From the NCBI RefSeq assembly GCF_900172255.1, contig NZ_FWFU01000001.1, forward strand, positions 620,001-684,000: a DNA stretch of 64,000 nt, given 5' to 3'. The DNA comes from Roseovarius halotolerans. GTDB taxonomy: Bacteria > Pseudomonadota > Alphaproteobacteria > Rhodobacterales > Rhodobacteraceae. This document shows, in pieces, positions 8,059 through 15,764 of the stretch; the stretch's first letter is position 1; each line of letters starts with the position of its first letter. The notes below the pieces were generated by a model. That model ran no database searches. It saw only the letters and a program-made list of their open reading frames with translations, and was not told where the DNA came from. The translations under genes and the position numbers were made by a program.

Positions 8059-9093
8059 TCAGGTGCGCATGTGTTGATTGTTTGCTACGAGCGTTGCGCG
8101 CTCTGCAATCGCCGCGCAACGCTCGATGAGCTCGTCGAAACGCTCAGCGTCTTCAAGCAGGAGGCCGTCGTCGACCATATGCGTGTAGTCAGCCGCGAGC
8201 GCGGTGCGAGCCTCTCCGTTTGGGACCAGATGCAGATGGCCGTGAACCACGGCTTCATAGTCCACGGGCGTTCCGTCGGCCGTCTTCTCCGGGAAGAACA
8301 TGCGCTTGTGCCGCGCCACTGCTGAGGCGATGTCTCGGTCTGAAATAGCCACATCCGCGATGCCTGCATCGTCGAGGCGTACCAGATCATGCCAATGGCG
8401 CGCGAAGCGCTCCCCACGGAGACGTCCCTGTACGCAGAAGACATGGATCGCCGTGGCCTTCTCCCAAAAGGTTCGTTCGGCATGCATCACGCGCGGGGTC
8501 GCGGTCGGAAAGGTCACGCCCTCGATCAGCCCGTTCGCGTCGCAGGTGACGTCACGCAGGCTCGCCGGTTCGCCCGTCGATCTCGCGCCGAATTCCAACA
8601 TGACGCTTGGGGCGACATAGCCGGAACCGGAAGAGGCGGCCTCGTAATCGATGAAAAGCCTGTCGCCATCTGCCCGTGTCGAGGCTGACAGCCCTTGCGC
8701 TGCAATGGCGTCCCGGATCAAGGGCTGCGTCGTTTCGACGACCCATTTCGGCAATCGATCCCGAACAGCTTTCGACCAGCGTTTTTCCTCACTGCGTGTG
8801 GTTGGTAGGGGTTCGGCGCGTTCGCCTACCAGATCAGGCGCGATTGCCCGAATGTCATAGGTCAGATCAACATCTTCAGAGAAGCGCTTGATCACCCCAT
8901 AGGCTTTGGAAAGGGATGTTCCGCCCTTGAAAACGAGGTGCTCACCAAGCTCGGAACTGAAGAGGGTCTGAAGGGCCCAGACAACCCAGACGTCCTTTTC
9001 GAGCAGGTGCGCGGGCCGCCCGGAGCGATCTGCAGCTACGGCCAGGGCTTCCTTGCGGTCTGCAGGCGGCAAAGACAGGTAGGGTTCAGACAT
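8059..9093 (-). CDS. abiEii: AbiEii/AbiGii-family nucleotidyltransferase toxin
   Basis: A 344-residue protein with the AbiEii signature FKGGTSLSKAYG (residues about 55-66) and SEDVDLTYD (D74, D76), the GS and DxD motifs of the nucleotidyltransferase fold. AbiEii toxins stop growth during phage infection; related enzymes modify tRNA acceptor ends. The ATG at 9093 overlaps the antitoxin stop by eight bases (ATGTCTGA), so the pair is translationally coupled. A longer in-frame start at 9120 lies inside the antitoxin gene and is less likely. The stop is only a few bases from the IS5 remnant, but the C-terminus looks complete. Confidence 0.92.
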   Translation of the reverse strand: MSEPYLSLPPADRKEALAVAADRSGRPAHLLEKDVWVVWALQTLFSSELGEHLVFKGGTSLSKAYGVIKRFSEDVDLTYDIRAIAPDLVGERAEPLPTTRSEEKRWSKAVRDRLPKWVVETTQPLIRDAIAAQGLSASTRADGDRLFIDYEAASSGSGYVAPSVMLEFGARSTGEPASLRDVTCDANGLIEGVTFPTATPRVMHAERTFWEKATAIHVFCVQGRLRGERFARHWHDLVRLDDAGIADVAISDRDIASAVARHKRMFFPEKTADGTPVDYEAVVHGHLHLVPNGEARTALAADYTHMVDDGLLLEDAERFDELIERCAAIAERATLVANNQHMRT

Positions 9094-9682
9094 GCGCCAC
9101 CTTTCCGACACTGCGTGCAAGCCAGGTCGGGAACTGCGGTGCTGCGGTTACCAATTCGTCAAACGCCGCTGCGGGCAGTTTCTGCTTCAGCGATCTAAGA
9201 GCTGTCTCTGCCTGTTCCGGCCCGAGCCAGGCCAGGGCGCGAACAGCACTGCCAGCCGGCCTCTTCCCGAGGGCGAGTTGCCATCGGGGGGCGTGGCGCA
9301 GTTCCACGAGTTGTTTGCCCAATGAGAGCGTGCGGCTGCGACCCGAGGTCAGGTACACGGAGCGAACAGGCACTTGCGTGGTCAGGCCGAGTGCATTCGC
9401 TTCGGCGGCGCCGGTTGGAACGATGACTTCGCCACGTTGCGCCGCGAGGGCCTCGACGGCCTGTTCCACGGACGGAGCGCGCGTTCCAAACCGGCTTTTG
9501 ATCGGTCGCAGGTAAACCCCGCGCCCGGCACGGATCAATTGGCCGCGCTCGGCAAGGCGCGACAAGGCCTGATCCACACCGGCACGGCTGCCGAGGTGCA
9601 GCAGGCCCTTTGCGGCAAGTGGCGCTCCTTCCGGAAGTCCCTCTGCATGGGTCAATATCTGTTCTGCAAGGTGCTGCATCAT
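9086..9682 (-). CDS. abiEi: AbiEi-family antitoxin (DUF6088, winged-helix N-terminus)
   Basis: A 198-residue protein whose first half is a winged-helix DNA-binding domain (HLGSRAGVDQALSRLAERGQ, LIRAGRGVYLRPI) and whose second half matches the DUF6088/AbiEi C-terminal domain (PTGAAEANALGLTTQVPVRS). Cognate antitoxin and autorepressor of the AbiEii toxin downstream. The ATG at 9682 has an AGGAG site four bases upstream; a second ATG follows immediately. A perfect inverted repeat lies just upstream, as expected for autoregulation. Confidence 0.9.
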   Translation of the reverse strand: MMQHLAEQILTHAEGLPEGAPLAAKGLLHLGSRAGVDQALSRLAERGQLIRAGRGVYLRPIKSRFGTRAPSVEQAVEALAAQRGEVIVPTGAAEANALGLTTQVPVRSVYLTSGRSRTLSLGKQLVELRHAPRWQLALGKRPAGSAVRALAWLGPEQAETALRSLKQKLPAAAFDELVTAAPQFPTWLARSVGKVAHV

Positions 9683-9690
9683 CGTTCTCC

Positions 9691-9718
9691 TGTCAGAAAT
9701 ATACGCAGTTTTCTGACA
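9691..9718. promoter_or_regulatory. Inverted-repeat operator upstream of abiEi
   Basis: TGTCAGAAA at 9691-9699 and TTTCTGACA at 9710-9718 form a perfect 9-base inverted repeat with a 10-base spacer, ending eight bases before the abiEi start. AbiEi antitoxins are known to bind inverted repeats in their own promoter. Confidence 0.65.
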
Positions 9719-9814
9719 GAATTCAATCCGTGCTGTCGGGCGAGGTGAGGAGGGTGGTAGCTTCGTGCCATGGGCAGCAGGCTGGCCTTCGACGAGTTTC
9801 AGAGGGGAACATGC

Positions 9815-10078
9815 TTATCGAAGGCCCTGCAGTTGCAGGCATTCCTTGACGGCTGCAGCCCGCCGCTTGTCTAGGTACTCGGCCAAATCGTCGATATGGA
9901 CGCCTTTGGCGCATTTCTGGGATGCTTCCATGCGGACGAGGGGGAGGGCGATGGAACCAGCCGAGACTTTGCGGATGAACTTGTCGGTACTCAGACCGAA
10001 AAAATCCCTGGCGACATCCTCAGCGGGAATGATCGGTCGCCCGGAATACATTGCTATCAAGAGAAACGCCGTGTTCAT
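9815..10078 (-). CDS. PrtN-like (pyocin activator family) regulator
   Basis: An 87-residue protein starting MNTAFLLIAMYSGRPIIP, then DVARDFFGLSTDKFIRKV and KGVHIDDLAEYLDKRRA, which follow the PrtN family pattern along their whole length. PrtN activates pyocin genes in Pseudomonas; short homologues are widespread on alphaproteobacterial mobile elements with unknown targets. No pyocin or tailocin genes are visible here. The start at 10078 gives the usual PrtN N-terminus; an upstream ATG at 10096 would add six residues. Confidence 0.83.
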   Translation of the reverse strand: MNTAFLLIAMYSGRPIIPAEDVARDFFGLSTDKFIRKVSAGSIALPLVRMEASQKCAKGVHIDDLAEYLDKRRAAAVKECLQLQGLR

Positions 10079-10407
10079 GATCCCGGAATGAAGCACGATG
10101 GCATCGCTGGGAGAAGGGCGCGCAGCGGGTTGGCGGGGAAGCGGATAGCATGGCGCGCAAATCGGAGGGGGGCGTTGGATCGGGGAGATTATCTGAAGCG
10201 TCTGAAGGGGTAGGGAATCCGTGCCTGACTAAGTCGCTCGGGAGCCTCGACGCCAAGCAACGCTATTGGGAAGGACGCGACATCAGTGCACCATTTGCTG
10301 TGCAGACAGCCCGATATCCCGCTGGAGGCGCTACCACTCTGACGATGTCGGCAGGAGGAGGGTCATCCAGGCCCGGGGCACCGCCCTGAGGGCCGAGCCC
10401 TCTGCGC
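10079..10407. other. Intergenic stretch with no recognised gene
   Basis: About 330 bases between the PrtN-like and pRiA4b ORF-3 genes. Short frames exist but none has a protein-like composition or a good ribosome-binding site. It contains the promoter region of the PrtN-like gene on the minus strand. Confidence 0.5.
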
Positions 10408-11025
10408 TCACCGACCAGAAGGCTTTGGCTTGGGCTGATGCAGGCGTCGGCTGGTGTTCTTGCGGAAGGTGTTGCGGAGATCCTTGTTGATCAGCTGGAT
10501 GTCGAACCAGTCCGGGTCGAAATGCCCGCCGGCCCAGCGAAGGTTGGAGCTGTGGTCCTCGTGGTTCGGGTCGCGGATGGTTTCGAGGAAATCCGCATAA
10601 GACCAGGGGCCGCCGACACCCTCGGGCGGCCGGGCACGGGCCCCTTCGGTGCATTCTGCGTGGCGGGGCAGGGGATCGAGGGACAGCCATTCCTCTATCC
10701 GGATCAAATGGGTCCAGTCATCGCCAAAGTCGTAGAGGTAAGTGAAGGTCAGATCCTGGCCGGAGAAATCCGCCAGCCTGACCCCGGTGTAGTCGAAGGT
10801 CTGCGGCCCGCCGAAGCCATCCTCAAGTTGATCGGGGTCGCCATAGCGCAGCCCTCCGATCCGGAACTCATGCAGATGGCTGTCGGTCCAGCTGAACGCG
10901 GCCTGCAGCACCAGATGCAGCCTGTCGAGCGTCCAGTCCGACGGCACGACAAGTCGCCGCCAGATCGGCGGGTCAATCTCCGCCAGAGAGACATGCAGGC
11001 GGACGGCATTCGCGGGCTGGTACAA
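10408..11025 (-). CDS. Plasmid pRiA4b ORF-3 family protein
   Basis: A 205-residue protein with the family hallmarks RLHVSLAEIDPPIWRRLVVP near the N-terminus, LQAAFSWTDSHLHEF, and YLYDFGDDWTHLIRIE in the middle. The family is common on plasmids and integrative elements; no biochemical activity is established. It lies 15 bases downstream of the H-NS-like gene in the same direction, so the two are probably co-transcribed. Confidence 0.9.
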   Translation of the reverse strand: MYQPANAVRLHVSLAEIDPPIWRRLVVPSDWTLDRLHLVLQAAFSWTDSHLHEFRIGGLRYGDPDQLEDGFGGPQTFDYTGVRLADFSGQDLTFTYLYDFGDDWTHLIRIEEWLSLDPLPRHAECTEGARARPPEGVGGPWSYADFLETIRDPNHEDHSSNLRWAGGHFDPDWFDIQLINKDLRNTFRKNTSRRLHQPKPKPSGR

Positions 11026-11040
11026 GGCAGGTCTCCCTGA

Positions 11041-11358
11041 TCAGATCGCAAAATCCTCGAGCGATTTTCCCGAAGCCAGCGCCTCGGCGATCCATGCCGG
11101 TTTGCGCCCACGGCCGGACCAGGTGATTTCGGCGTTTTCCGGATGGCGGTACTTGGGCGCAGACGCCGCCCGTTTCCGGATGGGAGCAGCTTCCGCAAGC
11201 TCGTCGAAACTGAAACCGAGTTCGCGGGCCAATTCGTCAACCTTGGCGCGGGCCTCGGCCTTGCGACGGGCCTCGAAACTCGCGATGGCTTTCGCAACAT
11301 TCTTTTGCAACTGCTTCAACTCGGCGAGCGACAAGGCGTTAAGATCGATATCCGTCAT
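11041..11358 (-). CDS. H-NS/HvrA-family nucleoid-associated protein
   Basis: A 105-residue protein with an N-terminal coiled-coil oligomerisation part (ALSLAELKQLQKNVAKAIAS) and a C-terminal AT-hook-like DNA-binding core, TWSGRGRKPAWI, the H-NS family signature. Such proteins silence horizontally acquired DNA, and one encoded on the element could tune its own genes. The ATG at 11358 follows an AAAGAGGACC site; a longer in-frame start at 11436 lacks support. Confidence 0.88.
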   Translation of the reverse strand: MTDIDLNALSLAELKQLQKNVAKAIASFEARRKAEARAKVDELARELGFSFDELAEAAPIRKRAASAPKYRHPENAEITWSGRGRKPAWIAEALASGKSLEDFAI

Positions 11359-11718
11359 CTGGTCCTCTTTTGTTGCCCGTTGGCTTTGATCCCGAGCTTT
11401 CGGGAAGGAAGGCGTCCGGCGCTGGAAAGCAGGCACCGCGATTGCGTGTCAGATAAGCGCAGATATCCTGGGGATTACAACACGTCGGGGATTGGGGCTC
11501 GCGGGTGTTGGCTTTTGCCTTTTTACGCCTGACTCGGCTGAATGCGAGGATTGTCTGGGGGAAAGCCTTCCCCCTGGTCGGCACTGGCGTTGCCGACACA
11601 CCCCCATCAGCGGGGAGACCCCGCAACGCCCCCTGAGAGTGAAAGTGCGGGCGGGTTTTCCGTGACGGGTTGAGGGCTGGAGGAGAGGCCTCCGGCGCCC
11701 GTCGCGGAGATCATCCCG
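11359..11718. other. Long leader region before ardC
   Basis: About 360 bases without a gene. The left part is the promoter region of the H-NS-like gene on the minus strand. The right part (about 11560-11718) is the 5' leader of ardC and holds the radC-RNA-like hairpin annotated separately. Confidence 0.5.
11661..11709 (+). ncRNA. radC-RNA-like leader hairpin, copy 1 (upstream of ardC)
   Basis: GACGGG at 11664-11669 pairs with CCCGTC at 11698-11703. An inner stem CTGGAGG/CCTCCGG encloses the loop AGAGG. A GGAG ribosome-binding site follows directly and the ATG is at 11719. Its placement before antirestriction, radC and other DNA-related genes fits the published radC RNA motif. Confidence 0.72.
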
Positions 11719-12465
11719 ATGGCCAGAGAGCATCGCGCGGCCCGCAAGAGCGGTCCGCGCACGAACCTTTATGACGACATCACCGACAAGATCATCGCCG
11801 AGCTGGAGGACGGCCGGCTGCCCTGGGTCCAGCCCTGGGGGACGGCGGCGGTGCAGGCGCCGCTCGCCATGCCGCGCAACGCCGGCACGGGTCGGCAGTA
11901 TTCCGGGATCAATGTCCTGATCCTCTGGGGCGCCGTGATCCAGCAGGGCTACCCAACCCAGCACTGGCTGACCTTCCGCCAGGCGCTGTCGCTCGGCGGC
12001 AATGTCCGCAAGGGTGAGCGGGGCACAACCGTCGTCTATGCCGACCGTTTCACGCCTGAAGACGAGAAGCGCCGCGCCCGGGAGACCGGGGAAGACGCCA
12101 ATAGCATCCCGTTCCTGAAGCGTTTTACCGTGTTTAACGCGGCGCAATGCGAGGGTTTGCCCGACGACATAGCCGTCGAGGCGCCGCCACCACCGCCCGG
12201 GCTGATCGAGCCGCGGGTCGAAGCACTGATCGAGGCGACCGGCATCGATTTCCGGATCGGCGGCAACCGCGCCTTCTATGTCCCCTCGGAGGACTATGTA
12301 CAGGTCCCACCTCCGCAAGCCTATTTCGAGCCGATTAACTGGCACCGGACCGCCCTGCACGAGATGGGGCACGCGACAGGACATGCCTCAAGGTTGGGGC
12401 GGGACTTCTCGGGCGGTTTCGGCACGAAGAAATATGCCTTCGAAGAGCTGATCGCCTTATCTTGA
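11719..12465 (+). pseudogene. ardC: ardC antirestriction gene, N-terminal part, interrupted by a transposon
   Basis: The frame starts with the ArdC single-stranded-DNA-binding domain (TNLYDDITDKIIAELEDG, SGINVLILWGA, NVRKGERGTTVVYADRF) and reaches the zincin motif HEMGHATGH. It stops at 12465 just after YAFEELIA, where intact relatives continue into their last about 70 residues. Those residues (VAEISSAFCCASLGI onward) are found at 18991-19218, beyond a transposon. Homologous sequence ends after GCC at 12456. ArdC proteins protect incoming plasmid DNA from restriction. This copy has lost its C-terminal helices and is probably inactive unless the two parts complement each other. Confidence 0.88.
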
Positions 12466-12470
12466 CAGTC
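12458..12470 (+). repeat. Left terminal inverted repeat of the three-recombinase element
   Basis: TATCTTGACAGTC lies one base inside the point where ardC homology stops. It matches the right end in 12 of 13 positions, and weaker similarity continues inward. Confidence 0.75.
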
Positions 12471-12519
12471 TGCACCGCATGTCGCCTTGCCCTAGGATGG
12501 GTGACTGGCGTCGACGGTA

Positions 12520-12583
12520 GGCAGTTTTCAGGCTGGCCGCCGCGCTTACCAAAGAGCTGGCGGCGGCCAGCCTGAGAACTGCC
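12520..12583. repeat. Long hairpin near the left end of the three-recombinase element
   Basis: Two 24-base arms (12520-12543 and 12560-12583) are inverted copies with one mismatch, separated by 16 bases. They lie between the terminal repeat and the first recombinase start at 12631. Possible roles are a recombinase-binding site, a transcription attenuator or an element-end structure; the sequence alone does not decide. Confidence 0.8.
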
Positions 12584-12630
12584 GGGCCGAAGCGTGCACC
12601 GGGTGGGGGCATGGGGAGGGTTTTGCGCTG

Positions 12631-13980
12631 GTGTCGATTATTTCTGTTTGCGAGCGTCGCGAGGCCGGGGGTCTCGACGCGCATGTGCCGTTGATCCTGC
12701 GCGGCGACGCGCTCTACGACCCCGATCTGGATCGCTTCTTTCTCGACCTGCCGCTATCGGGGATTCGATCGCGGCATTCGCTTCGCGCCCAGGCCTATGA
12801 TGTGACAGTCTGGCTTCGCTTTCTCGATGCTTGCGGCAAGACCGTATGGGCTGCGACCCGCGACGATGTCGAGGCTTATCATCGTGCGCGTCGGCGCGGC
12901 GATGCTGGTCAGCGGATCACGGCGGCAAGCTGGAACAGGGCCGTCGCCAGCCTTGATCGCCTCTATCGCTGGGGCGAGCGGCAAGGGCTGATCGCCGAGG
13001 CACCGTTCAACCGTCGTGCCGTGTGGCGACCGGCGCAGGGTGGACGTCGCGGAATGATCGCCGCGCGCAACGACGCCTATGAACGTGTTGCGAAGCGGTC
13101 GGATGTCCGGTTCGTCACGATGGACGACTACCGCATCTTCCGCGAGGTCGGTCTGCGCGGCCTCGCGCCTGACGGCAGCGAACGCCCCGGCGCACGTGAT
13201 CGGAACGGATTGCGCAACGCGCTCTTCGCCGATCTGCTCGTCACGACAGGTTTGCGACTGGAAGAAGCCTCAGGTCTGCTCGCCGGTGATCTCGCGGTCA
13301 TTGTTCCGGACGGCGATGAGAACCGGCAGCTCTGGTTGCGCCTGCCGCCGCCGCTCACCAAGGGCGATCGCGGACGAAGTGTTCTGGTCCCACGCCGGCT
13401 GCTTCGTCAGATCGCGGCCTATATCGATGTCGAGCGCGCGGCAGGCGCGGCCAAATTCGTCGCGCGCAATGGCGCGGTGCGCTTTGACCGGCCGATCCAT
13501 ATCACCGACGCCGGTCTCGACCGCATGCGCGATGTCTGCACGCCAGAGGAACGATGCCGTCTGATCCTGTGCAACGAGAACGGAACGCCGCGCGAGCCCG
13601 CGGCGCTATGGCTGACCGAGGTCGGACAGCCCGTTCGACCCAATTCCTGGGAGGTGATCTTCGCCCGCGCCTGCAAGCGCAGTAGAGACTATGGTTTCTC
13701 GTTGTCGATCAGCCCGCACCAGCTGCGCCACACCTTCGCGGTCCATATGCTCGCTTTGCTGATCCAGGAGCGTCTGCGCGAAGCCGCATTGCCGGCGGGG
13801 TCGATGGAGAGCTACCGGCTGATTCTGGGCGACCCGCTGCAGCAGGTGCAACGCCTGCTCGGCCACGCGAGCCTCGCCACCACCTATATCTATCTCGACC
13901 ATATCGCGACCCGCGCCGATACGGTGGATTCGGCGGTCGAGGAGTTGCTGGCCCTGCTGCCGGGACCGCAGGGCGCATGA
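12631..13980 (+). CDS. Tyrosine recombinase 1 of the transposon trio
   Basis: A 449-residue integrase starting at GTG 12631. An N-terminal SAM-like core-binding domain (RAQAYDVTVWLRFLDACGK) precedes a catalytic domain with the first arginine in TTGLRLEEASGLL, the HxLRHT box in SPHQLRHTFAVHML, and LLGHASLATTYIYLDH with the nucleophile tyrosine. All catalytic positions look present. The stop overlaps the ATG of the second recombinase (ATGA), so the trio is translated as a coupled unit. Confidence 0.9.
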   Translation: MSIISVCERREAGGLDAHVPLILRGDALYDPDLDRFFLDLPLSGIRSRHSLRAQAYDVTVWLRFLDACGKTVWAATRDDVEAYHRARRRGDAGQRITAASWNRAVASLDRLYRWGERQGLIAEAPFNRRAVWRPAQGGRRGMIAARNDAYERVAKRSDVRFVTMDDYRIFREVGLRGLAPDGSERPGARDRNGLRNALFADLLVTTGLRLEEASGLLAGDLAVIVPDGDENRQLWLRLPPPLTKGDRGRSVLVPRRLLRQIAAYIDVERAAGAAKFVARNGAVRFDRPIHITDAGLDRMRDVCTPEERCRLILCNENGTPREPAALWLTEVGQPVRPNSWEVIFARACKRSRDYGFSLSISPHQLRHTFAVHMLALLIQERLREAALPAGSMESYRLILGDPLQQVQRLLGHASLATTYIYLDHIATRADTVDSAVEELLALLPGPQGA

Positions 13981-15764
13981 GCGGGCGTCCCCGCAAGGGC
14001 AGGCCCGTCGCTTTCGCGCCCGTCACGCCGGAGCGAGCCAAGCCCGATCCGGTGCTCGGCCTCAGGTTCGTCATCGAGGCGCGGCATGGCGGGACCGTCC
14101 TGGTTGACATGACCAATCTCGATCCTCGTCCGCTCGCTATCGCCTTTGCCAGCGCGTTGCGCCGGTCGGCCGCGCTCGGCGGCCCGATCGGCGCAGCCAG
14201 CGTCATCAAACAGTATGTAAACTCCTATCGCCGTTTCTTCACCTGGCTTTCCGATGAGGCGGGGGAGGTGGACGGGCCGGAAGACATGCGCGCAGCCCAT
14301 GTCGACGGTTTCGCATCGGCACTCGAACGCGGGGGAATGGGCGCGATCTACCGGCATGTGACGGTCAGCAAGATCGTCAATACGCTGCGTGCGATAGAGG
14401 CGGATCGGCCCGACAGTATCACGCCCGACCTCCATGAGCGGTTGCGCTATACAATGGCGACCTCGGCGGGACGCTCGACCCCGCGTGATGCCTACAGCCC
14501 CTTCGTCGCCCGTGCGCTGCGCGACGCGGCCCGTACGGACGTGGAAGCGATATTCCGCCGGATCGGCACCGAGGATCGGACCGATGAGGGCGATCCGATC
14601 ATTGCCGGAGCGCGGGCCGATGTCGAAGCTCTCATCGCGCGCGATGGAGCCGTTCGGACCGAGAGCGTCGAGCTGCGCCGTCTCTATTTCATGCGCTTGC
14701 GGCGCGGTTTGCCGATCAGCACGCTGATCGACGACCTGCATCGTCGGCATCATCTGCACGTCACCGATCTGCCGCCATTGCTCGTGCTGCTTGCTCTCGA
14801 TACCGGCCTCGAGCCGGAATGCCTGAAGGCGCTGACGGTCGATTGCCTGGCCAATCCCTCCGCCGGAACCGTCGAACTGCGATACCTGAAGCGACGCGCC
14901 GGCGCCGCCGGGCACAAGAGCATGCGCGTGCGCGACGGCGGCCTCGGCACGCCGGGTGGCCTTCTCCGCCGGCTGATCGAGATCACGACCGTCGCCCGTC
15001 AGCATCTGCCCACCGATTGTCTCTGGGTTTACCACAACGTCGGCGGTCTCCATGCCGGCATCCGTCATCCGCGCGAACGCCTCGACGCCTGGGTGGCACG
15101 GCACCGGATTGTCGATGAGGACGGCAAGCCGCTCCATCTTCTGCTGTCCCGGCTTCGCAAAACCCACAAGGCGCTGTGGTACACCAAAACCGAGGGGTAC
15201 ATCGCCCGCTTCGCGGTTGGCCACACGCCCGAGGTCGCGGCGCGCCACTACGCCGATCTGCCATCGCTGCGGCCCCTGCACGAGGCCACCGTCGCCGATG
15301 CCTTCCGCGACGCTGTCGTCGCCGCGATGCCGACCATCCTCGCGCCAGCAGCCGAGAAGACGCTGCGCGAAGCGCCCGAACAGGCCGGGCCGCTGATGCC
15401 GCCGGATGCGGTCGGTTCCATTCTCGATGGGGAGCAGGATCTCTGGCTCGCCGCCTGCGCGGGGTTCCATAGCAGCCCCTTCGCCGAGGCCGGCTCGCCA
15501 TGCCAACAGCCGTTCTGGGGATGCCTCCATTGCCCCAACGCCGTCATCACCGCCCGCAAGCTCCCCGCGATCATGGCCTTCCTGTCCTTCGTCGAAGACC
15601 AGCGGCAGGGGCTTCCCGGTCCCGACTGGATGGTCAAGTTCGGGCAGGTTCATGCCCGGATCGTCCATCAGATCTTGCCCGCGTTTTCCGATGCCGTTGT
15701 CGCCGAAGCGCGGTTACGCGCCGGGGAGGAGCGCCTCTATCTGCCTCCCGAGGCGCGCGCATGA
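13977..15764 (+). CDS. Tyrosine recombinase 2 of the transposon trio
   Basis: A 595-residue protein with an N-terminal core-binding domain (KQYVNSYRRFFTWLSDEAG) and a divergent catalytic domain. The first arginine region reads ALDTGLEPECLKAL, where a Glu stands at the usual Arg position; the middle box reads LLSRLRKTHKALW; the end has VGHTPEVAARHYADL with a candidate tyrosine. A C-terminal cysteine cluster, CQQPFWGCLHCPNAV, suggests a zinc knuckle. The altered first box hints that this partner may be structural or only partly catalytic within the trio. It overlaps both neighbours by four bases. Confidence 0.86.
   Translation: MSGRPRKGRPVAFAPVTPERAKPDPVLGLRFVIEARHGGTVLVDMTNLDPRPLAIAFASALRRSAALGGPIGAASVIKQYVNSYRRFFTWLSDEAGEVDGPEDMRAAHVDGFASALERGGMGAIYRHVTVSKIVNTLRAIEADRPDSITPDLHERLRYTMATSAGRSTPRDAYSPFVARALRDAARTDVEAIFRRIGTEDRTDEGDPIIAGARADVEALIARDGAVRTESVELRRLYFMRLRRGLPISTLIDDLHRRHHLHVTDLPPLLVLLALDTGLEPECLKALTVDCLANPSAGTVELRYLKRRAGAAGHKSMRVRDGGLGTPGGLLRRLIEITTVARQHLPTDCLWVYHNVGGLHAGIRHPRERLDAWVARHRIVDEDGKPLHLLLSRLRKTHKALWYTKTEGYIARFAVGHTPEVAARHYADLPSLRPLHEATVADAFRDAVVAAMPTILAPAAEKTLREAPEQAGPLMPPDAVGSILDGEQDLWLAACAGFHSSPFAEAGSPCQQPFWGCLHCPNAVITARKLPAIMAFLSFVEDQRQGLPGPDWMVKFGQVHARIVHQILPAFSDAVVAEARLRAGEERLYLPPEARA

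Noticed and set aside
13890-15668. A 592-codon minus-strand frame
   Set aside because: Shadow of recombinase 2 and its overlaps; GC-rich third positions keep the opposite frame open.
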